Source of the DNA: Synanceia verrucosa
Taxonomy: Eukaryota; Chordata; Actinopteri; Perciformes; Synanceiidae
DNA length: 64,000 bases
Assembly (NCBI GenBank): GCA_029721515.1
Contig: CM056554.1
Coordinates: 23,809,488-23,873,487, forward strand
Reading direction: 5' to 3'
Made by a program: the position numbers and the translations under genes
Part shown: positions 31,445-41,480 of the stretch, piece by piece
Layout of the letters: each line of letters opens with the position of its first letter
Position numbering within the stretch: position 1 is the first letter of the stretch
The notes under the pieces: generated by a model
What the model was told of the DNA's origin: nothing
Database searches by the model: none
Seen by the model: only the letters and a program-made list of their open reading frames with translations

Positions 31445-34440
31445 TGTCAATATCAATGTCAGTTTTATTTATAGAGCACATTTAAAAAGCCAGTGGCCAA
31501 CCAAAGTGCTTTACAGCATAACAAAATCAACAGCACTAGGAACAGTAAAAAACAGTGAAATAAAACAGTTAAAAGATAAAAACAGGTGAAATAAAAGAGA
31601 TAATACAAACAAGTGAAATAAAACAGATAAAAGAAACAAACAGGTGAAGTAAAACAGATAAAAGATACAAACAAGTGACTCTGCTTAGTCAAAGGCCAGG
31701 GAGAACAGGTGGGTATTTAGGTGGGCTTTAAACATGGAGAAGCTGTTTGCCGACCGCACAGAAAAGGGCAGAGCATTCCACAAAGTGGGAGCCACTGCAG
31801 CAAAGGCTTGATCTCTACTTTTTAAGGAAAGTCCAGGATCACCTGGTCAGCTGACCTAAGGGCTCTGTAGGGTCGATGCACCTTAACAAGATCAGCTAAA
31901 TATTCAGGGGCCAGCCTGTTTAGACACTTAAAAACAAATAAAAGAACCTTAAAATCAACCCTAAACTTAACCGGCAGCCAGTGAAGTGAGGAAAGTATTA
32001 GTGTAATATTCTCCCATTTCTTTGTCCCAGCTAGTAGGCCAGCTGCTCTATTTTGGACCAGTTGCAGACGGTTGAGCTCTGATTGGCCAATAACAATGTA
32101 TAGGGAGTTGCAGTAGTCCAGACTGATGTAATAAAAGCATGGATTACTCTTTCCAGGTCAGCCCTTCTCAGATAAGATTTGACTTTGGCCAGAAGTCGAA
32201 GCTGGAAGCTAGCTGCCTTGTTTGTCCAGTTTAAAAACCCCATCATCCAGGACACCAAGACTCCTAGTCTGAGATCTTATATAAGGTGCTAGTGTGCCAA
32301 GGAAGCTAGCAAGGACCTGGACGAGGTCAGGGTGACGAAACAGGACAACTTCGGTTTTGTTTTCATTTAACTTAAGAAAATTCAAGTCCATCCATGTTTT
32401 CACATCACTAAAGCAATTAAAAACAGCATGAAGGGATTCTTCGAGGGGACCTTCAGTGGGAAGTACACCTGCACATCGTCTTTAAAGCAATGGAAAGGAA
32501 TTCTATATTTCCTATATACTGTATGGTCCCCAGGGGAAACATATATATGGAAAATAGTAGAGGTCCTAGAACTGACCCCTGGGGGACTTCGCAGGTCAGA
32601 GGGGCCACTGAGGACGAGAGCTGCCATAACTACACAGAGAACGATCTGTCAGAGACTTGAACCAGTCTGGAACCGTGACTTTGATGCCTACAAAGTGCTC
32701 AAGGCGTGACAGGAGGATTGTGTGATCCACTGTGTCAAATGCTGCTGTTAGGTCTAAAAGAATTAAAAAGGTACAATTACCAGAGTCAAGGTTTAAAAGA
32801 AGATCATTAAAAAACTTTAAAAGAAAATGTTTGAAATTGGTTAAAAACTATTTTCTCTAAAACCTTGGAAATAAAGGGGAGTTTGGCAATTGGCCTGAGA
32901 GACAGGATCAAGGGATCCAGGTTTTTCTTTTTTAAAAGAGGCTGCACTGTGGCGTATTTAAAAGAGGATGGAACACACCCAGAGCTAAGACACTGGTTTA
33001 TCAGAAACAAAACAAAAGACCCAATTGAGCTAAAAACCTTCTTAAACAGAGTGGAAGGAGTGCTGTCAGATGGGCAGTTAGCAGGACGTAAGTTATCAAC
33101 TATTTCAGTCAGTGCAGAGAATGAAACAGACTCAAAGTGCTGAAAAACAGCTGAGCTTGCTGTAGTAGTTGAAGGGTCATGGGCAGGCTGAGGGAGAAGG
33201 GATTTAAGCACAGAAATCTTACTGATAAAAAACATCACAAGGGTTCACTAGAGAGTCAAATACATTAAAAAGAACCTGAGGTTTGTGAGCATTTTTAAAA
33301 ACAAGTGAAGAAAAATAATCAGTTTGGGCAGCTTTAACAGCCTGCTGATAAATTAAAAGAGATTCACATAGGAGTTCCCAAGAAATCTGGAGTTGTCCTT
33401 TTTCCATTTTCTCTCCTCTGAGCGCATGAGTGGAGTCATTCAGCCACGGCTCCATCTGTGGTTTAACACACTTAAAAGTCATTGGGTACAATCTCAATAC
33501 AGAGAGAGTCAAACATCTCCACACAGACATCCACACTGAGAGGAGTTAAAAACCTCATCGCAGGGCACATAGAGACAGACAACCATTCACACTCACATTC
33601 ACACCTATGGTCAGTTTAAATTAGCCAAATAAGCTAATCCACATGCATGTTTTTGGATGGTGGGAGGAAGCCGGAGTACCAGAGAGAACCCACACAGACA
33701 CGTGGAGAACATGCAAACTCCACACAGAAAGGCCGCGGGCCCCAGATTCGAACCCAGTACCTTGTTGCTGTGAGGCGACAGTGCTAACCACTATATCACT
33801 GTGCCGCCCAGTAAAAAAGTCATTAAGTAAAAATGTTTTGTTGGTGACAGAACTTACATTCAACAAGGCCAACTGGAGATTAATCCTGTCCGATGATGAA
33901 GCACACTTTAGTGTCCGCTGTCCATAAATCGGCTGTCAGATCTGCTGATGACGGGGAGCATTGGTCGGATCCATCTATCTGTAGTCCTTATTGAGAGCGG
34001 GCCAATGAAAATGTTAAGTGCCAGAAAGTGCCGATTAATAGCGACAGACCTCAGGTGGACCTCGAGCCTGACCCGCAGGCCTCAACATTTACCCCATTTT
34101 CTCCGGCGCCTTTGACGGGCAAGATGGAATGGAGTGCACCTCAGGAATGCTGGCATTTCCTCGATGCATGCAGAAAAGTTTACCAGATCAAATCTGAGCT
34201 GATCTGAAAAGCCCCCAGTCTCAAGCAGAGTGTGACAGTCATAGGTGAGAAGAGATGACACCTCATGACAGAACAGGTAAAATACTAAACACAGGACAAA
34301 CAAAGCAGTGCAACAAATGGCCAGCCAAGCACCCTGGCGCCATCTTGCCAGTTTTGAGTGTTTAACTGTCCCAGGCGAGTTATTCCTCTTTGTTTCCAAA
34401 CAGTTGATAGGTTGTTTATTGATTTGAAACACGCAGTTAT
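31445..34440 (-). pseudogene. L2-like LINE, decayed, about 3 kb, interrupted by a SINE
   Basis: Order on the minus strand: a basic N-terminal region (ARWRQGAWLAICC ... LARQRRRRKWGKC, 34082-34432), the start of the endonuclease (LLNVSSVTNKTFLLNDF, 33820-33872), and the SINE. Then come a linker (MEPWLNDSTHALR, 33219-33536) and the reverse transcriptase start (LRPIAKLPFISKVLEKIVFNQ, 32807-33238). The catalytic box reads HCFKDDVQVYFPLK (32400-32627), where the family has a YADD box. NFLKLNENKTEVVLF and FQLRLLAKVK follow. The 3' part (31690-32030) and a TGACATTGATATTGACATTG tail end it. Most of the endonuclease is deleted. The FKDD change and many frameshifts make it dead. Confidence 0.75.
33555..33812 (-). 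mobile_element. tRNA-like SINE inside the L2-like LINE
   Basis: A minus-strand copy from the head (GGGCGGCACAGTGATATAGTG) through GGTTCGAATCT (promoter B-box-like) to TATGTGCCCTGCGATGAGG. It lacks the 3' third. It lies between the endonuclease start and the linker of the LINE, so it is younger than that LINE. Confidence 0.75.
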
Positions 34441-34448
34441 GCCAGAGA

Positions 34449-34779
34449 GGGGCGGCATGGTGGTGTAGTGATTAGCACTGTCATCTCACAGCAAGAAGGT
34501 ACAGAGTTTGAATACAGGGCCCGGGGAGTTTGCATGTTCTCCCTGTGTCTGCATGGGTTCTCTCTTGGTACTCTGGCTTTCTCCCACCATCCAAAAACAT
34601 GCATGGGGATGCTAATTTAAATAACATGCTAATTTAAATTGCCCGTAGGTATGAATGTGAGTGAGTATGAATGGTTGTCTGTCTCTATGTGCCCTGCGAT
34701 GAGGTGGTGACTTGTCCAGGGTGTACCCTGCCTTTTATCCTAAGACAGCTGCGATAGACTCCAGCCCCCCCCCTCCATT
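34449..34779 (+). mobile_element. tRNA-like SINE, nearly full, 3' end cut
   Basis: It runs from GGGGCGGCATGGTGGTGTAG through TGATTAGCACTGTCATCTCAC and the usual middle to AGCCCCCCCCCTCC, and stops where a TTAA MITE begins (34780). The GGAT tail is missing. Confidence 0.8.
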
Positions 34780-36464
34780 TTAACTCATGAAGTGCCAGTC
34801 ATTTTATATAACAGAAATCTTGTGCCAGCATTTTTGTCCATTTTGAGTGATATTTTAGACCTGCAGAATATTTTGTACTATGACTCTGAAAACACAGAAT
34901 AGCGCAAATGAAAGAAGATACTCTCTGTTTCTCTGACTGTCTGTTTCTATTTGTTTTTAACTTGTTCCATTCTTGTTTTATCAGCGGTGGGGTAGAGGCC
35001 ACCAAAATCACCACTTTTTGTCCAGAGTCTGTTTTGCTCTCTAATCGTGATCGTCTCCACTTCCTGCTTTGATTTCTGTGGCGTATACGTCTCTTTGGTC
35101 GCTTTCACACCTTACCAAGCGGACTCGGTTTGCTTGGGGGACTGAGAGTTGCACCATTGTTGCATTTATCACTTGGTTCGGTTTTGCTGTCACACTGCAA
35201 TTCCTGAACCGCACCAAACTTTCAGAGCATCAACAGTCAGTATTATGTAACCTCACAGACTACAAAGAGGGGTGGACTGGCAATACTGTATTGTGCTTCC
35301 ATATATTACAGTATTTGAAGGAATGCTACAGTTTTAACGTTACATACTAGTGGATGCAACCATCACTAATGCTAACTTGACAATATAACATTAGAGGCAT
35401 TAAAGTATAATGGTGTTACTAATGTCATTATTTTTTTCAGTAACAAGGAATCTAATTAATTACTTTTTCCATTGTTGCAAAGCCATTTTCGTTACTGAGA
35501 ATGTGAGGTGGCACGTTACTACAATTTGATTGAAAGAAGGGCAGTGTCCAGTTTTGGCCACACATTGGCTGCCTGGAGAGAGCAGGGGTGGGGGTGATGA
35601 CACTGTTGCAAATGCGAAGATGACTGGCTGAGTCGGATAATGCCCCGCTCACGCTGTCTCACTGCATGCTCTGACTGCCAAACACAACAAGACAGCGATA
35701 ATGGCAGCAAGCCAGGGAAATTCAAGGGTAGCATTCTCTAACTGGGAGTACTGACACTACTTCTCGCTCATTGAAATTAAAGGCAAGAATGTTTATGTTC
35801 ATGACATAAACAGTTTATGACACTGATCCGTCCCTCCACTTTCCCAACATAAGGCAACAAACTTAGCCGGTAAAACAGAGCATTAATGTCACTGCAGCAG
35901 AACTGGGAGCCTCACGTTTCTGTGATCCAACTCATGGGGTGTTCACTTGTACATGAATGTTGGAATTTCCATCTTCAAGTCAAAATTTCCCCGTGAATTT
36001 GGATCTCAAACTCGGAAAGTTGGATTAACCAACCTGACACAGAATTCATGCTATCTGGTACTGATGTAAACAGTAGCTAGATGTTTTGTTGTACGTCTGT
36101 AAAGCTGGGAGCTCTAAACTTTGAGGTTACATTGATCTGAGCTCCAAATTCTGACTTCCAGTAAATAAGGCAAACTCATTCCGCAGGGTCCTATGAATAA
36201 GTAAAATGTTACTTTTAACAGTAACACGTTACTTTTTGATGTAAGTAATCAGTAAAGGAATTGAGTTACTTTTTGACTGAAGTAACTAGTAACTGTAACT
36301 AGTTACTATTTTTCAGTAACTTGCACCACACTGCTCTTTATGCTCCAACTACAAATCCCAGAAGCCCCAATATTACTCACAGGCTGTGTGAGAGCACCCT
36401 CCTGTGCCAGCTGCCAAAAAAACACTTTGATGTATATATACGTCTATAGCATTCAAAGAGTTAA
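34780..36464 (+). mobile_element. TTAA-type MITE split by a 1.2 kb insertion
   Basis: The left part (34780-35096) starts TTAACTCATGAAGTGCCA and ends GCGTATACGTCTCTTT. The right part (36330-36464) resumes CTCTTTATGCTCC and CTACAAATCCCAGAAGCCCC and ends AGCATTCAAAGAGTTAA. Joined order matches the family, so the middle is a later insertion. CTCTTT is present at both junctions. Confidence 0.7.
35097..36329. mobile_element. composite insertion with hAT-like right end
   Basis: The right end, read inward, begins CAGTGTGGTGCAAGTTACTG followed by GTAACTAGTTAC repeats, the style of fish hAT elements built on AGTAACT words. From about 35400 similar words (TCAGTAACAAGG, TTCGTTACTGAGAATG) recur. The left 120 bases (GGTCGCTTTCACACCTTACC, GGTTCGGTTTTGCTGTCACAC) belong to another known fish repeat style, so the insertion may be two elements. 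No transposase is seen. Confidence 0.4.
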
Positions 36465-37908
36465 TGTTGAGAACGCAATGATGTACAAACAGACAATCAC
36501 TGATCATATCAGTGTCTCTTACTTCCCACCCCTCCCATACCCAGTGAAGCTGTTGCTGCCAAACCTTTGGAGGATATTTCATTGATGAGCTCATTGGCTC
36601 TTGGTTGAGGCATGGCCTCTTTGGGATTTTGCTGCATGCCACCAAAGAATAGATCAAATGGGGGAGACACACAATTCAGTCAACAATAATTATTATCTTT
36701 GTTTCTCACTGAGGGTTGACCCGGGTACTGAGAGGGGTGAGGGATGGAAGTGGGTATGTGGTGATTTGCATGTGTGGGTTGAAGAGGAGGTTTTGGGAAA
36801 GCATATCACACATCCTTGGAAAAACAAATCTGCCACCTGGTGCTCCAGCCACCATAAAAAACCATCATGAAGCGAAGCCCTGGCGTTTTTTTTCTATTTC
36901 CATAACAGCAAGTTGACTATGAACTATTAAGAGGGCCAATCCAATGAGCTGACTGTTGCTATAGAAACAAGCAATAAAGGAGTCTGGGAGAATGAGTCCT
37001 CTCGGAGATCAGTGCAAGCAAAGTTGCACTCAAGGCCATGTTTGAGCTGACCCCTGCAGCCTCGTCACAATATATATGACCCATTTATGTCTCCATCCAC
37101 TGCTGCAGCTGACCTTGGTGTTTACGAGGGTGCCACAGCAGAAAAGGCCATCACATAATTGGCCTGATTCATATGACATGTCAGCTAAATGCAGCCTTGT
37201 TACCCCTGAGCCCCTGCCTCACTAGCTCATAGTGGTTGTTATATATTTGCCCACTAAGATATATTAGCTCAGGATCCATGGCATTATTTTGACAAGTAGA
37301 TTTAGTTACCTGTTAGGATCAATATGAACTTGTTATATGTTGGTGACATTTTCAAAGATTACGTTATAGATTTTGTTGAGCTCAAGCTCCATTATGGAAG
37401 ATTTTTATATCAAAAGGTTATTAAATGAATAGAAAATACTATAAATCATAACTCATTGCTTATCTGTGGCCCTATCTTGCCTTTGTCCTTTCATTTTCAC
37501 TGGCACCTCAGTGGCAGCAAACCTGAGCTGTAGTAAACTGGCTGTGCACCAAGGAAGCAGGAGAATAAAGGCCAGCTATGTGAAATGTTCAGAAAGAGTA
37601 AACATCAGTGTTGCCCTTTGTTATGGCAGATCTCAGAGTTACTCTCCTGCTTCCTGTGGAGGCACTGTGGATGCTGCCTGACAAGTGTGTGAAAACATGC
37701 TCCTTATCTGAGGCTGAAAAGTTGAAATTTGTAGTATTAAGATTAAGACACTACTATGGAAGAGTGACTTTGTTGCATTATTTTTGTCTCAGTGAAGAGA
37801 TTCTCACTTTGTGTTGAATAGCTACACAATTAACATTTGTGCCTGTGAGCTCCAAAGCAATTTAAATGATTGCTTTAGGTCTATGGGAAAATGACCCTTT
37901 TCTGTCCC
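36465..37908. other. no gene recognised
   Basis: AT-rich DNA with short unassigned frames (for example 36601-36870 and 37466-37681). No domains, repeats or transposon ends are recognised. Confidence 0.4.
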
Positions 37909-38625
37909 GGGGCCTCATTTATCAAAGTAGCGTACCCCAGGAAACGTGGCATATGCCAGCATACACGTTCACATTCTGTGGAAACTGGTGCAGCTCCACG
38001 CCAAATTCATAGCTGCTGTATGCCAGGTTATGATGCTTTGGTCCGTTGGCGACACTTAGGCAACGTTTACACATAGCAGGGTATTTTGATAAACAAATAT
38101 TTCCTTCCCTCCAGTTTCCAAAATTGTGCACACATCATAGTTTTCAAAAAAGTTTCCGTTTACATTAACCCACATAAATACGCTGTCAAGAGCCATCATA
38201 ACTACAACAAGCCAATGAGCGACAGTGTAGGAAGAAGGAGAAAGCCATGCAAGCCAATCAGAAGCTTCATCGAGAACAACGACTAACACAAGCGACTTCC
38301 TGTTCCTGCGAGCCCAAGTACATCTCTGCTCCTGTACATACAGTAATAGAGGAGCTGTATTTGCAAAACACTTAAAAAGTGCTTGCACCCAGGGCCGTCG
38401 CAGGAGGGGTGCGAGGCCCTGTGCAAACTTAAAATGCGAGGCCCTGCTCTTTGACTTGGATGCGTAATTGCGCATGAATAACAGTCACACGGATGCAGCT
38501 GTTCTAGTTCTATTGCACACATAACCTCACTGCAATACATTTTATCAAGTAGAATAATACAGCATAATCATGCACATAGTCTCAGCTATGACTTTTTGCT
38601 ATTTATTTCAAAGGAAAATTCCCTT

Positions 38626-39310
38626 GAGTGGTGTTCTGTTACTGGACTTCTGTGCTCGTCATGGATCGTGCATAACAAACACCATGTTCAAGCATAAGGG
38701 TGTTCATATGTACACTTGGCACCAGGTCACCCTAGGCCGCAGTTCGATGATCGACTTTGTAGTCATGCCACCAGACTTGCGGCTGCATATCTTGGACGCT
38801 CGGGTGTAGAAAGGGGCGGAGCTGTCAACAGATCACCACCTGGTGGTGAGTTGGCTACGATGGTGGGAGAAGATGGTTCAATCTGGCAGACCCAAACGTA
38901 TTGTGAGGGTCTGCTGGGAACATCTGGCAGAGTCCCCTGTCACAAGGACTTTCAACTCCCACCTCCGGCAGATCTTTGACCACGTCCCAGGGGAGGCTGG
39001 GGACACTGAGTCCGAATGGGCCATGTTCTGTGCCTCCATTGTGGAGGCGGCCAACCGCCGCTGCTTCTCCGCATCAAAAGGAGCCAGATGAGGTGGCTCG
39101 GGCATCTGGTAAGGATGCCTCCTGGACGCCTCCCTGGGGAGGTGTGCCGGGCATGTCCCACCGGTAGGAGACCCAGGACACGCTGCAGAGACTATGTCTC
39201 CTGGCTAGCCTGGGAAAGCCTCAGGATCCCTCCAGAAAAGCTGGATGAAGTGGCCGGGGAGAGGGAAGTCCCTCTTTTTTTGGAAAATGGATGGATGGAT
39301 GGTTGGATGG
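38626..39310 (+). pseudogene. LINE fragment: endonuclease fused to C-terminus, GGAT tail
   Basis: The first part reads LLDFCARHGSCITNTMFKHK, GVHMYTWHQVTLGRSSMIDF and RGAELSTDHHLVVSWLRWW. That is the C-terminal half of an APE-type endonuclease (the SDH-like box is TDH). Then, with frameshifts, come VCWEHLAESPVT, TESEWAMFCASIVEAANR, RWLGHLVRMPPGRLPGEV, GRRPRTRCRDYVSWLAWESL, and a GGATGGATGGATGG tail. The whole reverse transcriptase between is deleted. GGAAAA flanks both sides and may be a short target duplication. The tail is like that of the SINE in this window. Confidence 0.75.
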
Positions 39311-39530
39311 AAAAGAACAACTGTGCAACGAGTGGCTACAGAACATCAAGTCAGTTCAGTCATTTTTTTTGGCATCTTTTAAATTAGCAGATTAGGACAC
39401 TTTTCATTCATTGTATACATTCATTAATTACAACTATACACAACTTATTTTACTTATTATTGAGCTTATTTACAACACTAACCCGAACAAATGACATGGA
39501 CTCACCATGCGTAAATTGCGCAGAAACTAA

Positions 39531-40180
39531 TCACTTCAGAGTCATTTTCCTTGCCTTCTTGGCCGGAAACTCAGCAATAAGATCTCTATAATCCAGTTTG
39601 GATGCAATGTCCTTTTCAATGGATAGCAGGGCAAGCCTGCACAATCTCTCCTGTGACATGGAGGTGCGCAAATAGTTTTTAATTAGTTTCAGCTTTGAAA
39701 AGCATCGCTTGCCCGATGCCATCGTTCCTGGAAAAGTCAATAGAATCCTGAGCGCAATCTCACAGTTAGGGAAAGTTCCTTTAATCCCTTTGAGGTAACA
39801 AAGTGTTTTTATTGCTGTAGTTGTGCCTTTTGGGATTATCTCTCGTAGTATCTTCAACTCCTGGAAGAGGTCCGGTGCATTTACATTCTGAGATTCGGAC
39901 GTGGTCAGAGTATCACTCAGTCTTGTGCACTGTCTTTGCAAGTCAGTCACCTCCATTTCATGCACTTTGGTCAGATCAAAAAGAAATCCAAACATGTTGC
40001 CAAACTCCTGCATTTGCTTAAAGCGGGTATGTTGACCGGGCCTTTTTCCACCAGTAGATCCACCTTTTTGCAATCCAGATGCACGGGGCAATCGCTGGGA
40101 TTATTAAGGTCCACAAGATGCTCTTCTGCTGATACTTCACTGTTGGACTCGGAGAGCTGCTCTTCATCAGGCGTTGGCAT
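39531..40180 (-). pseudogene. hAT transposase, N-terminus joined to dimerisation domain
   Basis: The minus strand starts MPTPDEEQLSESNSE, an acidic leader, then HLVDLNNPSDCPVHLDCKK and DLLVEKGPVN, the usual pre-zinc-finger segment of ZMYM1/TTF-type hAT proteins. In the next frame (39531-40091, 186 codons) come RFKQMQEFGNMFGFLFDLTK, FQELKILREIIP, NCEIALRILLTFPGTMASGK, RCFSKLKLIKNYLRTSMSQE, RLCRLALLSIEKD and KKARKM. The last blocks are the hAT C-terminal dimerisation domain. The TTF zinc finger and the RNase H-like catalytic core are absent, so this is an internal-deletion derivative. It cannot transpose itself; a binding-only protein is conceivable but unproven. Confidence 0.8.
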
Positions 40181-40547
40181 TGCACAGTTCGCACAGCCTA
40201 TGGGACGGCTCTGCTTGCACCAACAGAAATACTACTGATACTCGGAATGCTTGACTGCTCATAGACTACGCTGATGGCTGCACAACACAAAAAGATAACA
40301 CTTTTGGTGCATAGATTTCCTAAAACTCAGTTTTCCTACATTTATATTCAAACATGAAAGTGGAGTTTTCCTAAATCTCTACTTTTGCCAGAGTTTTTAA
40401 AAAGAATCGTATTCAGAGGAGAAATCGTTGTTTGTGTGTAAATGAAAGGCACAAACGAAGAGAAAAGTCTCAGTTTTTACAAATACTCGTATATGTATAA
40501 ACAGGCCCTTAGTTGTTGGGGAAACTGTCACTAGTTTGTAAACAGCT

Positions 40548-41010
40548 GTGTGCGGAGCAGTGACCAACCTTGGAGCGTCACAGGAGGAGCCGAGCACTGC
40601 CAGAGCCACACAGGTGCTGACCACGGACCACCACACCGACAGATCGGGGGTAAGCCAGTCGACCCTGAGCAGGGCCATGCCACCTGTGTTGTACTGGATC
40701 ATCCACACGTCAGCCAGGCATATTAAAATTTGCATACAATGCAGTTAAACAGGTCAACATTAATGCGCAATTTGCAGCGATAGCTGCATTTCCTGATGTA
40801 ATCAGGGCGATCAATCGCATTCATGTTGCAATAAAAGCACCATTACAGTATGCAGATTATTTGTGATGTGCAAATGAATGTGATCATCACTGCGAGGTGA
40901 TTTGGCTCAACAGGCGATTCATACATCCTAAATAAAAGCATGGTTGGGAACGGGCTGCAGCTGGGCATGGTGAGGGGCGGCTCGAGTAAATATTGACTGG
41001 TCATCAGTCC
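40548..41010 (+). pseudogene. PIF-Harbinger transposase, decayed
   Basis: The frame reads TDHHTDRSGVSQSTLSRAMP and VLYWIIHTSARHIK. After a stop come VNINAQFAAIAAFPDVIRAI and NRIHVAIKAP, then SYILNKSMVGNGLQLG and MVRGG. GDRSGISQSTLSR and G.ID.THV are Harbinger transposase signatures. The first catalytic Asp, in the ID.TH box, is Asn here (INRIH). The segment between the IKAP and SYIL blocks is largely lost, and so is the C-terminal part. Confidence 0.7.
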
Positions 41011-41480
41011 TCTCGCTGACTCATGGTTTACATGTGTGCTTCCCAGATTATCATCTACACACGTAAGTAAAGTTACAAAGAGCCTCATCAGTATCTCCCC
41101 TGAATTGTAATCCTATTTCACATCAGTGTGATCCATCAGGTGCAGCACATGTGGCGTCTAATCCTGTGTTTTTAACTGAGGTTACCGTGGACACGCCCTG
41201 AAGTTTCTCCTCTTTCTTTTAGCCATCCTGGTAGCGATCGTGGTGAGGAGAGCCCCACCTGTGAGGCCTATTAAAATAAATTTGTATATTTCTGTGACAC
41301 CGACATGTGTTCAATTCCATGCTGATTGGATGTATCAAGTGAAACTGCATGGATTCTGGGATTCGCACTGTTTCATACATCTGGATTTTTGATGGCTGCT
41401 TGATTACGCTGCTTTCTGGATTACAGCGTAAGCCAGCTCTCAGTATGAAATCCATGCAAGTATTGATACATGACGCCCCT

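Larger units (their letters stand above)
38390..40213 (-). mobile_element. hAT element with perfect 8-bp target duplication
   Basis: The left end is CAGGGCCGTCGCAGG; the right end read inward is CAGAGCCGTCCCATAGG. Both sides carry the exact octamer CTTGCACC (38382-38389 and 40214-40221), the hAT hallmark. The element encodes a minus-strand transposase remnant and contains a LINE fragment (38626-39310). The exact duplication suggests a more recent insertion than the other hATs here. Confidence 0.88.
37909..41480 (+). mobile_element. PIF-Harbinger element, interrupted by an hAT
   Basis: The left end GGGGCCTCATTTATCAAAG and the right end read inward AGGGGCGTCATGTATCAATA form an inverted pair of a type common in fish Harbinger elements. 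The gene inside (40548-41010) is Harbinger-type by protein motif. An hAT with its own duplication occupies 38390-40213, leaving about 1.75 kb of the original element. I could not identify a clear 3-bp target duplication. Confidence 0.6.
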
